Part shown: in pieces, positions 22,131 through 33,852 of the stretch | How the letters are laid out: each line of letters opens with the position of its first letter | Position numbering within the stretch: position 1 is the stretch's first letter | Assembly (NCBI GenBank): GCA_964035545.1 | Contig: OZ037765.1 | Span: 13,882,698-13,946,697 of the forward strand | Source: Bugula neritina | Lineage: Eukaryota; Bryozoa; Gymnolaemata; Cheilostomatida; Bugulidae | DNA: 64,000 bases | Direction: 5' to 3' | Position numbers and translations under genes: made by a program | The notes under the pieces: generated by a model | What the model saw: only the letters and a program-made list of their open reading frames with translations | The model's database searches: none | Told to the model about the DNA's origin: nothing

Positions 22131-25100
22131 CTACTGCTTAGAAACACGTCTACTCCTGACTGCATCAGCGTATGAAAAGATCGAGCACCGTGGTTGGGGT
22201 GCGTGATTAAGACTTTGTGCACCCGGCGGATGAATTTTGTTTCTATTTCCGCCGATACAAAAGTTGATATTTTCGTGGTGTTGACAACTCCCACATTTGC
22301 TCGATACTTTTCTCGTACGGTTTTCCCCTAGACTTTCGTACGCGCTGCTTTTAACGCAGTCGCATACGAAGTCCTTCAAGTATGCGGGGGGTTGCCTCGT
22401 ACGCTGTCCCCTTTCTAGGGGGGGTGACACGCTCGCCGGTTCGTTAGTAGGGGCCTCTAATGGCGTCTCTACTTCACCGTTAGCGGTCACCTCTTCTTGT
22501 TCTCCGGATGGAGCCCCTCCCTCCAGGGGGTTTTGCACTTCCGGAACCGGCTCGGTTTCTGGAAGTGATGGAATTAAACTTGGCGGTGGCGGACACGCTT
22601 CCGTTGGCAAAAGCTGTCGCTCCTCTCTCACCACGTTTTCTTCCCGCGGTATGACCACTTCGTATTCAGGTCCATGCCGCTGTCGCCCGCGCGTTGTTGT
22701 CTGCCTCCTGGGTTCCAACAACGGGGGGGGCTTCTCCCACTGCGTCGGGGCTAGCCCAATACGGTTTCAAGCGAGACTCATTCTGGATAGACACCTGTCC
22801 TGAGCGCTCAATCTTGTATGTATGATTGGGCATAGCCTCGACGATCACGTAGGGTCCTACGAACTTAGGCTTTAGTTTATCAGCCTGTCCGCGACGCCTA
22901 CGGTAATTGACCATCCACACCTTATCTCCCGTTTGGTAGAGAGGTGGTTCATCGGAATCTTCGTGCCGCACCTTCCACTGCTGTTCGCGCAGTATATCGT
23001 GTGCGGCCTTCATCCGTTCCACTAGTTCACTGGCATACTCGTGAACCGAGTTGTCTTGCTCTGGAACGTGGTAGGTGAGATGGTCAGGGACACGAGTCTC
23101 TCTCCCGAGCATCAAGAGGTTTGGGGTCTCACCAGTACTGGTGTGTGGGGTGCTACGGCATGCACGCATGACTTGCGGCAACATCGTATCCCATTCCTCT
23201 TGGCCTCGTCCAAGGAGGAGACTCCGGAGCGCATCACCTAGCATCCGGTTGTTGCGCTCCACCACCCCATTACCTTGAGGGTGGTAGGGGGTGGTCCGGC
23301 TCTGATTTACTCCCCAGAGGTGGCAAAGGTCGCTCATCAGTTGAGACTGGAATTGAGCGCCTTGATCAGAATAACCAAAATAACAGAATACATGTTGGTC
23401 TAGTGCCCTGGCCACTGTTGGGGCTGACGCATCTGGGATAGCTAGAGCATCCGCCCACCTAGTAAAGTGGTCGGTTAGTACTAAGATCCAACTATTGCCT
23501 CTGGGGGTCAGGGGCATCGGTCCGACCAGGTCTACAGCGACTACTTGCCAGGGCCTACCAGCATATAGCCTCCGCCGTCCTGCTTCACCAGGGGGACGGC
23601 TATGCTTACTGGCCTGACAGATCTCACACTATTTGACTCTGAGCCGGACGTCACGCTCCATTTGTGGCCAATACCACCGGAGTCGTAATTTGGATATCAC
23701 TCTCTTGACCCCTGCGTGGGCCTGTTTGTGAGTATCCCAAATCAACTCACGGCGGATGGCAGTGGGGCAGACTACCCTCTTCCTCTCCGGGTGTCTGCCG
23801 CTGGCGGCTAGAGAGATGGTTAGTAACCCATCCTGCCCGATCCGCAGCGAGTCCCAACGCTGACAGTATAGCCGGAACTCGGCGCATCCCTGTCGTATGC
23901 GTTCCTCGCTGGATCGTCGCCCTTCCCTTTTGGCCCGATATATGTCTGCCACGACTCCAGGCAGCTCTTCTTGGAGCTTCTTCAGCTCTCGAACATTACC
24001 GGCCAGTACAGGGTTGGCGCGGAGGTTTTGTACACCCTCCGGGGACTCATCAACTTCCTGTCTGAGTTGACCTTGGTCCCAGTCAAACGGTGCTCCGTGG
24101 TGAGCCAGCATCTCCAACTCGCATCGCGGGGGACCTCCATCCCTCCTCTCGATGTTGAGACACTGTTTGCAACCTCCATCAGGTCGGCGACTCAAACCAT
24201 CCGCATTGCTGTGTCTCCTGCCCGGTCGATGTTCGATCCGGTATGAGAATTCAGCTAGGATTTCGAGCCACCGGGCGACCTGACTAGAGGGCTCTGCTCT
24301 CTTGCACAACCAGATCAGCGAGGCATGATCCGTACGCAGCCGGAACTTCCTGCCATATAGGTATGGTCTGAAGTGCTTCGCTGACTTGATTACTGCCAGC
24401 AACTCCTTGCGGGTAGTGCAGTAATTTCGTTCAGTGGGAGAGAGAGACTTGCTGTAGTAGGCTACTACTACTTCTCGGCCTTCCTGCACTTGTGACAGCA
24501 CAGCGCCAACATTTTGGTCACTGGCGTCAGTGTCAAGGATGTACTCCAGAGTGGGGTCTGGGTAGGCCAAGATGGGTGCTGTTAGTAGGCAGCCCTTGAG
24601 GCGGTCGAACGCTCCTTGTTCGACTGGGGTCCACTGCCACGTCACTCCCTTTGCGGTGAGCCGATTTAACGGCTGTGCTATGCCCGCAAAGTCTGGTATG
24701 TATTGCCTGTAATACCCTACCAGCCCCAAGAAAGCCCGGAGTCCGGTCAAGTCTTGGGGGGTGACCCAGTCTTCTATTGCCCGTACCTTCTCGGGATCCG
24801 TTGCCACGCCGTTTCGACCAACCGTCTTTCTTCCGGACCAGTACGACTGGCGAGCTCCACGCACTATGGGCGGGCTCTATCAGTCCCCGGTCCAGGAGAT
24901 CCTGTACTTGTCGGCTAACCTCCTTCTCTTTCTCCGGCCCCAGCCTGCGTGTGGGCTGCCGGACAGGGACTGTCCCTGCAGTCAGCGGTATTTCGTGTCT
25001 GACAATTCCAGTCAGTCCCACGTCATGATCTCCGCTGCTGAACACATCCCCGTAGTTGCGTAGTAACTTCGCCATAACTTGGCGTTCTTTGTTACTCGCG

Positions 25101-25918
25101 CAGCCGCTACAGGCTGTGTCATACAACTCCCGGAGATGTGCTGGGACTGCCCCTCGCCCTTGAGTAGGGCACTGAGGGAGTACTTCCGTCGCATCTCCCA
25201 GCGACGGGCCTACGTCCTCCTCTTGAACAGAGTGAAAACGGCCCAGCATCGACCCAGCCGGAAGCTTGACAGACTCGGTAAAGGGGTTGACGCACTGCAC
25301 TAAGATCTCCCCTTGCTCAGTCAGCTGATTCAGACTGCTGGCAAGTTGGATCTTTTCGTGCGCGCCTTCAACTACCCCGAGTCCAGAGATCCGGCTATTG
25401 TTCACCCTGCAGTGAATGGTAGCCCGGAAGCGGCCTGGTATGGTACGGTTGCGTACCACTTGCACACCTCCCACTAAAGGGCGGCCGAACTTGTCGACGC
25501 AGGCGAGTTCTCGCCCGGACATCATCATCCAGTTTACCGGGCAAGAAATAGCTGTTCCCATGGGGCTGCACCTGAACTCTCTCTTCAGGCCTTACTCTCG
25601 CAGGGAGTACCTCCCTCGCTTTGGGTCGCGAAGGAGGTCTCTTGAGGCGGTGGTAAGTAGGCCTCGGGGGTGCCGAGGCTAGATTCCCGGCTACCTTTGT
25701 GGGCTCCCATCCAGATTCTTGGGCTTGTAGCCCTGCGAATCTGTTGTGAAGGGGCATGGAAAAGGTAGCCACGGGGCGAAGCCCCTTGCTGGTCCGTCGT
25801 GGCTGTTGCCACTGTTGGTTGCCAGTACGCGGTACCCGTCTGGGTGACCTGCGTTTCTTCTTCCCTGGAGGTTTCATCGTCGGCCCGCAGGAGGTGGGAA
25901 CATCTGCGGGCCGCGGTA
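22131..25918 (-). pseudogene. Damaged pol of element 2: pre-RT, RNase H, integrase
   Basis: The pre-RT region reads at about 25590-24821 (GRELACVDKFGRPLVGGVQV ... AHSAWSSPVVLVRKKDG). At about 24821 it jumps straight to GVATDPEKVRAIEDW, losing the whole RT palm including YLDD (about 165 residues by comparison with element 3) and changing frame. RNase H follows (ILDTDASDQNVGAVLSQ, LRTDHASLIWL). Integrase has its H-H part, then a TAG stop at 23629-23631 before the C-C part (CEICQ). Next are VDLVGP, YSDQGAQFQ with a 5-6 residue loss just before the second Asp, NGVVERNN, and a GPY module. A frameshift near the 8-base C/G run at 22723-22730 leads to a Pro-rich tail ending at 22131. No DTG/DSG protease motif was found in any frame between gag and 25590. 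Confidence 0.85.
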
Positions 25919-26827
25919 GTTTAACCCCTGATTTAGGAAGGGACAGTATCGGCGGAAATGTCCTTGATTTCCGCACTCCCAGCAAAAACTGACTGTTTCT
26001 CCCTGTGGCGGCGCCGGTGGCCGCACGGGCTCAGTGGCGGTACTCACTGGGGTTTGTGGTGTCAGTGTTGCTATCAGTTTGGCCAGCATGTCTGTCAGTT
26101 GAGTGACTTTCGATGCCGTCGCCAGCTGGGACACGGCTGCCGCGGCGGGGGTTTCCTCCCCTTGTCCCGCGGCCGTGTCCGCGCGGTCTATCTTCACTTG
26201 ACGGGAGCTCCCGCGACTTTTATGCATTTGATTAGCTAGGAGGTAAGCTTCTCCCTCAGTCAGAGCATCTTCAACGGTGGTGACTCCCCTAGCTAGAAAC
26301 TGGTGGTGGAGACCCAAATCGTCGACAGATGCTATGAAAGCGTCGAGGGTATACCTCTTGCGGTTGACTGGTGGCAAGTCACTGTACGCGATCTGTGCCA
26401 GCTTCATGACCGCGGCGGCGTGCTCCCGCAGCGGGGTGCGGGGATCACGCCGCAACCTCTGCAATCGGGCCCTGGCATCTGTAGCAGAGAGGCCGAAGCG
26501 GGCCCGCAGAGAAGCAAAGATATTATCAATGTCTACGCCCAGCCCATACGGCTTGGCTTTGTCCATCAATGCCATTCTAAGCTTCAGCAAGGCCACCCTA
26601 GGGGGCCACTGGGCGACGTCCATTACGTCGCTAAACTCTTGGATAAATTGTTCCACCTCCTCTTCGCCCGTGAAGGTGGGCGCCTTTAACCGGTAGCGGT
26701 CTTCAGTTAGTTCTCGCGGAACCCTTCGCTCTTCTACTACATGGTTAACAGGCATTGTCTCTACAGCATTGTCTCTACGCTCACCTTCTACTGCCGGTGG
26801 TTGCATTCCAGCATTTTCAGTCTCCAT
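25874..26827 (-). CDS. Gag of element 2 (317 aa)
   Basis: Intact gag ORF starting 13 nt after the primer-binding site. A capsid-like domain spans residues about 45-200 (YRLKAPTFTGEEEVEQFIQE, then a retrotransposon-gag-type helical region with LRARFGL). An Ala/Pro-rich linker follows, then one CCHC knuckle (CWECGNQGHFRRYC) near residues 280-295. The ORF ends in GRR and TGA. The last ~16 codons contain a -1 frameshift signal, so most ribosomes should release Gag and a minority should enter pol. It forms the virus-like particle that packages the RNA. Confidence 0.85.
   Translation of the reverse strand: METENAGMQPPAVEGERRDNAVETMPVNHVVEERRVPRELTEDRYRLKAPTFTGEEEVEQFIQEFSDVMDVAQWPPRVALLKLRMALMDKAKPYGLGVDIDNIFASLRARFGLSATDARARLQRLRRDPRTPLREHAAAVMKLAQIAYSDLPPVNRKRYTLDAFIASVDDLGLHHQFLARGVTTVEDALTEGEAYLLANQMHKSRGSSRQVKIDRADTAAGQGEETPAAAAVSQLATASKVTQLTDMLAKLIATLTPQTPVSTATEPVRPPAPPQGETVSFCWECGNQGHFRRYCPFLNQGLNYRGPQMFPPPAGRR
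25881..25925 (-). promoter_or_regulatory. -1 ribosomal frameshift signal, element 2 gag/pol
   Basis: On the minus strand, in the gag frame, G_TTA_AAC (25925-25919) is followed by a 5-nt spacer TACCG. A perfect 10-bp stem CGGCCCGCAG / CTGCGGGCCG (25913-25904 with 25890-25881) closes a 13-nt loop. GTTAAAC is a known functional slippery heptamer. The -1 frame stays open through to 25395. The geometry matches the signal in element 3. Confidence 0.75.
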
Positions 26828-26839
26828 CTTGGATGCACT

Positions 26840-26857
26840 ATCCCACTGCTGCCACCA
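26840..26857 (-). other. Primer-binding site of element 2 (tRNA-Leu type)
   Basis: TGGTGGCAGCAGTGGGAT lies one base inside the 5' LTR. It is complementary, with one mismatch, to the 3' end of animal tRNA-Leu (...ATCCCACCGCTGCCA plus CCA). Element 3 carries the perfect version at the same one-base offset. Confidence 0.75.
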
Positions 26858-26858
26858 C

Positions 26859-27165
26859 TGTTATGTTTTTCAGATTTAGGGTTGATATGCTATCCAGAGA
26901 GTCTAATTACTTGCTATAGAACTGCACCAGGATAAGTCGAGTGAACGAGTATATATTTTACACACAATAATACATTATAAAAACGATACAAATACATCTG
27001 ACAATTTACACATCTAATCTATTCAGCACTCTAACTTCGACTGAGTTAGCAGCAGGAAACTATAATTGCTGCTAACTATCAAACACGCTAATTGGCTATC
27101 CATTGTTCCGGGTCAATTACGCGACCCTACGTGTTGTGCTGCTGGTAGCTCCACGAGCCACCACA
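26859..27165 (-). repeat. LTR element 2, 5' LTR
   Basis: 307 bp, upstream relative to the coding strand. It is identical to 20438-20744 except for one substitution at 27054. Confidence 0.92.
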
Positions 27166-28942
<1,777 letters not shown>

Positions 28943-30297
28943 TTACCAATGGTCAATAAAACGAAGGTAACTTTTACCAGTGTGAAGAAACATTACTCCA
29001 CTAAGTAACCCAATAAGTACTTTGATTTGATGACCAAAGCATTCCTGATTGCTCATCACACTTCGAATTAAAGCCCAACTTAAATGTGAAGCAGCAAGAA
29101 AGAATGTGCTGGTAAAAGCAGGATAAATGATTCTTTGGAAGGAGCCAGCATGTCGTATATGTCTTCTACCATAAATGTAGCAACTAATTCCAGCCCAAGA
29201 ACCAAACGCCAACCAGTTGGAGACCTGAACAGCTCTGTATTCTGAACCAAACCACCTGCACAGCAATAACAATGCAACATAGTATAGCTGTTGTGCTGTA
29301 CCACATCATATTAAATGTGTATATAACTGAACCATATGACATTGTGATTGGTAGAGGTTATGTAATCTCATGTAACTGCGTGTTAAGTTGCAGTTTTGGT
29401 TTTCTGTCTACACAGTGATGCTATAATGTCAGTGTATACTTAGCTTTTGCTATAATGTTATCTGATTGAAAGAAAACTATTAATAAGGCAGTTATTTAAA
29501 GTGTGTTATAGCAAAACTGTCATGATAATTAGCCTAGCTAGTTGCATGTGTTTGGATATGGGTACGGTGCACTAGTATTACTGAGGATTCTGCAGCTATG
29601 GTGTTTTCAACATGCCTAGTGTGCGTGGCCTTCTGTTACTGTTATTGCTCAGGTAGAGCATGAGTCAGTACCAGTTATTTTTGACACAGCCTGCTTGGCT
29701 GCTCAGCTAAGTTTTTGATAGTAAGAAAGACACATGTATGACATCAGTACTCCCAACTCAGTATAGTAAAGTAGTTACTTTTTGTAGTAAATAAATAGTT
29801 AGACATTGTATATTAAGAGATAAACAACCATAAACTTTAAAACAGCTCATACCTACGTCTATACAAATAAAACAATCTATAAAGTGGTAAACAATAACTT
29901 GGAATCAAGCTTTGTGATTCTCATTCTTTTAGACACAGTAGCTAAATGACTCAATTAGCCAACTTTTTATTACTGAAATTCCAAACTATTGGCTACTGCT
30001 AATAATTGCATGTGACTATAAACTGCATCATGTTTGTAATATCTCTATAACTACAACAATGCACTCTATTATATTATTATCATGACATAATATATTGAGC
30101 ATACAAACTTACTGTGAGAAAGTTTCATCTGCAGCAAGTGTTCCTAGAGAAGAACAAAGGTATGCAGCTGCTCCTGCTACTGGAATAGCTCGGAAGCTAA
30201 TCAAGTCATCTGATGAGAAAAAGCTTATGCTTTTCTTGACAACAGGAGGTGGACACTTGTAATTAGCTGGAAAAATCATCTTGGGGTTTGGCTCCAT
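28943..30297 (-). CDS. Unrecognised small multi-pass membrane protein (165 aa)
   Basis: Two exons, 30297-30113 and 29255-28943, join through CA|G to give a 498-nt CDS. The start is the ATG at 30297, because the codon at 30318 further upstream is GTG. The sequence begins MEPNPKMIFPANYKCPPPVV. A hydrophobic stretch near residues 37-55 (IPVAGAAAYLCSSLGTLA) is followed by WFGSEYRAVQVSNWLAFGSW, a second segment (WLAFGSWAGISCYIYG), a third (YPAFTSTFFLAASHLSWAL) and a fourth (IKVLIGLLSGVMFLHTG). It ends FIDHW. Basic residues (YGRRHIRH) separate segments 2 and 3. Size and layout resemble small mitochondrial inner-membrane proteins, but I do not recognise the family and assign no function. Clean splicing and codon phase support a real gene. 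Confidence 0.7.
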
Positions 30298-32489
30298 TGC
30301 TAGCTTTAAAGTACTCACTTTAACTTATTTGTGTTTTTCAAAATGTAGCCGAAAATTCAAAAAATTCAAATATTTCCAAATACTTAAAAATGTATTTGAT
30401 TTTTAATATTCAGTCATTCTAAAAATGTTAACTAAATAATTGCATAATTTAATAATGATATGGGTTTTGTTCTAAATATAGAGCAATGAAAAACATTTGA
30501 TTACTAACAAGAAATTTAGTTTTCTATGCAAATCTTAAAAGCTAAATCATTGGTCAAAATTGTGAGCCATTTTGCATGGCATATTCATATCTGCTTTTTT
30601 GTATATGTGCTATACCATTACAAAACAATTATTTTTTATTGGTTAAAGTATATGCAGAGTGAATTTTTAGTTGAAAAGCTAGTTCAACACATATTTAGTT
30701 AAATGATTTACTACAATGCTCCAAGCTCATTAGTTTTGCTTCCTTTGCATGTTTAATGTTGACAACATATTATGGCTAAAGTCAACTTTTTTCTAAATAT
30801 TTTTAAAACTCTTGCACTAAGTAATAAATAACTAAGATGATAGATTATAGCAGTTGGATATATTTGAGATATTTTTGTTTTCAAAAATGTTACACAATTT
30901 AAGCTATAAGGCCTGTTACCAATAACACTAAAATCAATTAATATTGATATTATATAGGCTATAAAATTGCCGATAGAATCCATTAAAGCTAGTGTTAATT
31001 TGTATAGCTATATTAATATATTATAATTAGTTAAATTATGCTTTCAGTGTGTTGTATATGTGTTTTTATGCTGTTCACATAATGAGAAGATAGGTGTAAG
31101 TAAAACATCAGTTTTTATTAAATCTTATATAGCCTAGGTTTTTGAACATTAATCTTATTCTCTGATTACAGAATTTGGTTTGCTTGGCAACCATGCATTA
31201 TTTATATATGCTCCTCTGTAAGCAATATAATCTAAAGGCTAAACAAAAATAATTATATGTTTAGTGAACATGAAATAACCTAAAATCCAGATAAATGTTG
31301 TTGACAGTTTAATTTACTTAATACTAAAATCTTATGCCGTTATATAGCAAAAGTTATAGTGGCAAAAAATAGCAAACAGGTAAAACATAGATGAAGCCAC
31401 AAACAATTATTATTATTATTATTATTTATGTCAAGATGTGATTTTACAGATAACTAATTTGGCTAAAATTTTCTGAAATAAAAAGCATAATGGATATGGA
31501 AAATGCCAATGAGTTACTCTGGCCAGCCACTTCATTGCCAATCTACCATGCTAACCTCCACAGATGATTGCATTTTGCCTTGAGAGTTAAGGTAATTCTT
31601 CGTTTGTGCAAATCAGTTAGTTGCAGGTCTATTGTAAGTCCTGCCAATGGTGTTATTTTTTAATTATATAGGAATCAATTTTCACCTGTTTTAGATTAAA
31701 TATAGCAAAAAGAACATTATTAAAAGCTCAAGGCTTGAACTATGGTTCACTAACTTTAAAAACATGTAACTTGAAATATGAATTTTATTACAATTAACTT
31801 GATAGGTTTAAAAGCTACAATAAAAGGGAATGCTGGCTATGATATCTTTATAGTAGTTTAGGTCTTCAGCTAATAACAAACTTCTTTTCAAGTACAATTA
31901 ATATTGAGACATTATTTTACAACTTTGTAAATATCGCACCAAACCTATAGTGTCCTTTGATCACTAAAAAATGGCATCATGATTTTCATGAAACATGCGT
32001 AAATCATTAAAAAATATCTTTCTTCATAGCCCTTACCTTATAAAAGATTAATCAAAATTATTAATATCTATCACTATACCAATTGCACATGTACATATAT
32101 AAATAAATGCATTAAACTATAATTACTGTTTTATATTTGTAGGTACAACCATTTATTTATTATTTAATTAATTGTTTAAGAATTAATCTATTAAAAAATC
32201 TTTCAATATAATAATATTATGACAACAAACTTGCTAAATTTAAGAGTTTTCTACCCTAACAGTATTATTATATAAGGTAGCTTTGTAGTGTTGTCTTATT
32301 TATTGAATCGATTGAATTTAGAAAAAACCTTGACCTTCAACCTTGCAAAGAGACATGTTGAGTGTTCAGCTAATGCTATATAATTACTTCAGCCACTCCC
32401 ATTCAATGATTTTAATTCGATTTTATGCTTATTTTTACTATTTAATTTTATTATCTTTTGACGATATCCCAACTACTAAGTTGTAGATT
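30298..32489. other. Intergenic, between divergent genes
   Basis: The left part of the gap between the membrane-protein gene (minus) and the acyl-CoA reductase gene (plus). It should include their promoters, but none is identifiable. There is a small (TTA)n run near 31410-31425. Confidence 0.45.
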
Positions 32490-33480
32490 TTAGATATATG
32501 ATAATGATCAGGATATAATATTAATAGTAGTATCAAATTTAATGTATCATATTCGTTGTGATTGTTATTCAGTGTGAGTGTTATACTAATAGTAATAGTA
32601 ATACTTATACTTATAGTTATACTTATAGTTAATAAGTTATAGTTATAGATTAACTTATACACTTACAGTTATACTTATCGGTTATAGTAATTCAGTTATA
32701 CTTATTTTTATTGTATTTGCATGGGGTTGAGTTTCACCATCATTCCATCATTATCACTATGATTATGATACTCATACTGATAGTGATGGTGAATGAATCT
32801 CAATCCGGACCCCATACATTATGATTAAGGGATTAACTTTAATATTACTATCAGTACGCTATGACTATGAGTATAACTATAAGTATTGCTATCAGTATGA
32901 GCAAGTCGATCAGTGTTGAGTATTCACTTTCAGTTTCAGTAGTACTGGTAGAAGTAGTACTAGTAATACTACTACTACTAGTAGTATTAGTAGCCTGTAC
33001 TCAGTAGTAGTAGTAGTAGTACTACTACTGGTACTAGTAGCTAGTAAGACACTAGTACTAGTAGTTACACTTAATCTCACAGTTACACTTAGTACTACTG
33101 TTAGTGTTGCTTTAAAGTTAGACTCACTGTTTTAAATTGACGAGAATTAAACGGGTAACAGTCGTTGTGAAGTGTAATGACTAATAAATAAATGCTAAAT
33201 TTGATATCCCATCGTCAATACTGTTAGTAAAACTTAATGTAATAGTAGTAGTAATAGTAGTAGTAATAGTAATGCTAATACTAACTACAATGTATAATAC
33301 TAGTAGTACTAGGTCTAGTAATAGTACCAGAAGTCATTAATATTCACCACAGTAAATAATAGGTTAGGGTAGGTTTGTGAAATATCAATAGGAATGACAA
33401 TACGATTATATCAGCATCAATATGGGTATCAATATGACTATGACAATTATATTATATGGGATATGGATATGACAACATCA
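32490..33480. repeat. Degenerate triplet/hexamer array (copy C)
   Basis: A long mixture of TTATAC/TTATAG hexamers, TATNAN words and TAG/TAC/ACT triplets. It includes near-palindromic stretches around 32930-33070 (AGTAGTAGTACTACTACT). The array changes strand sense internally. Confidence 0.7.
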
Positions 33481-33852
33481 AAATCAAAATCAAAACAATC
33501 AGCACAGTAATTTTTTCAAACTTAATTATTGGCATTTGGCTTTATTTATTTTCAGTATTTAAGTGCAGCCAGCCAGCCAGCCAACCAGGCGCCTAACATA
33601 ATGATTTCACCCATGTCAGTGTAGAAGGCATAATATAATGTTGCCATTGCTAGTTATAAAAATCATCACATTTATGTTCACGTGCATTTTTTTACTTTAA
33701 AACTGTAATTAAAATCATTAAAAAAAACAAAAGACTAACAACGTATCAATATGTATTACTATGTTTGTTTTTATTAGTAGAAGTAGTACTTATAGAGATA
33801 CCTACATGTTTTTAACTTTTTACTTTTTAGGTGAATGCGGACTTTGTGAAAG

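Larger units (their letters stand above)
20438..27165 (-). mobile_element. LTR element 2: Ty3/gypsy retrotransposon with deleted protease/RT and a zinc-finger gene
   Basis: Two 307-bp LTRs (TGTTATG...CCACCACA) differ at one base (20633 G versus 27054 A). They are flanked by the 4-bp duplication CATG (20434-20437 and 27166-27169 region). Internally, on the minus strand, come a tRNA-Leu primer-binding site, gag, a -1 frameshift signal, a damaged pol, a two-exon accessory gene and a polypurine tract (20745-20755). The interior is markedly GC-richer than the host DNA. Pol lacks a readable protease motif and the entire RT core, so this copy cannot move without help, yet the LTRs say it inserted recently. 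Confidence 0.92.

Noticed and set aside
22297-22803. 168-codon plus-strand ORF
   Set aside because: It is antisense to the GC-rich pol tail of element 2, with no domain or initiation context.
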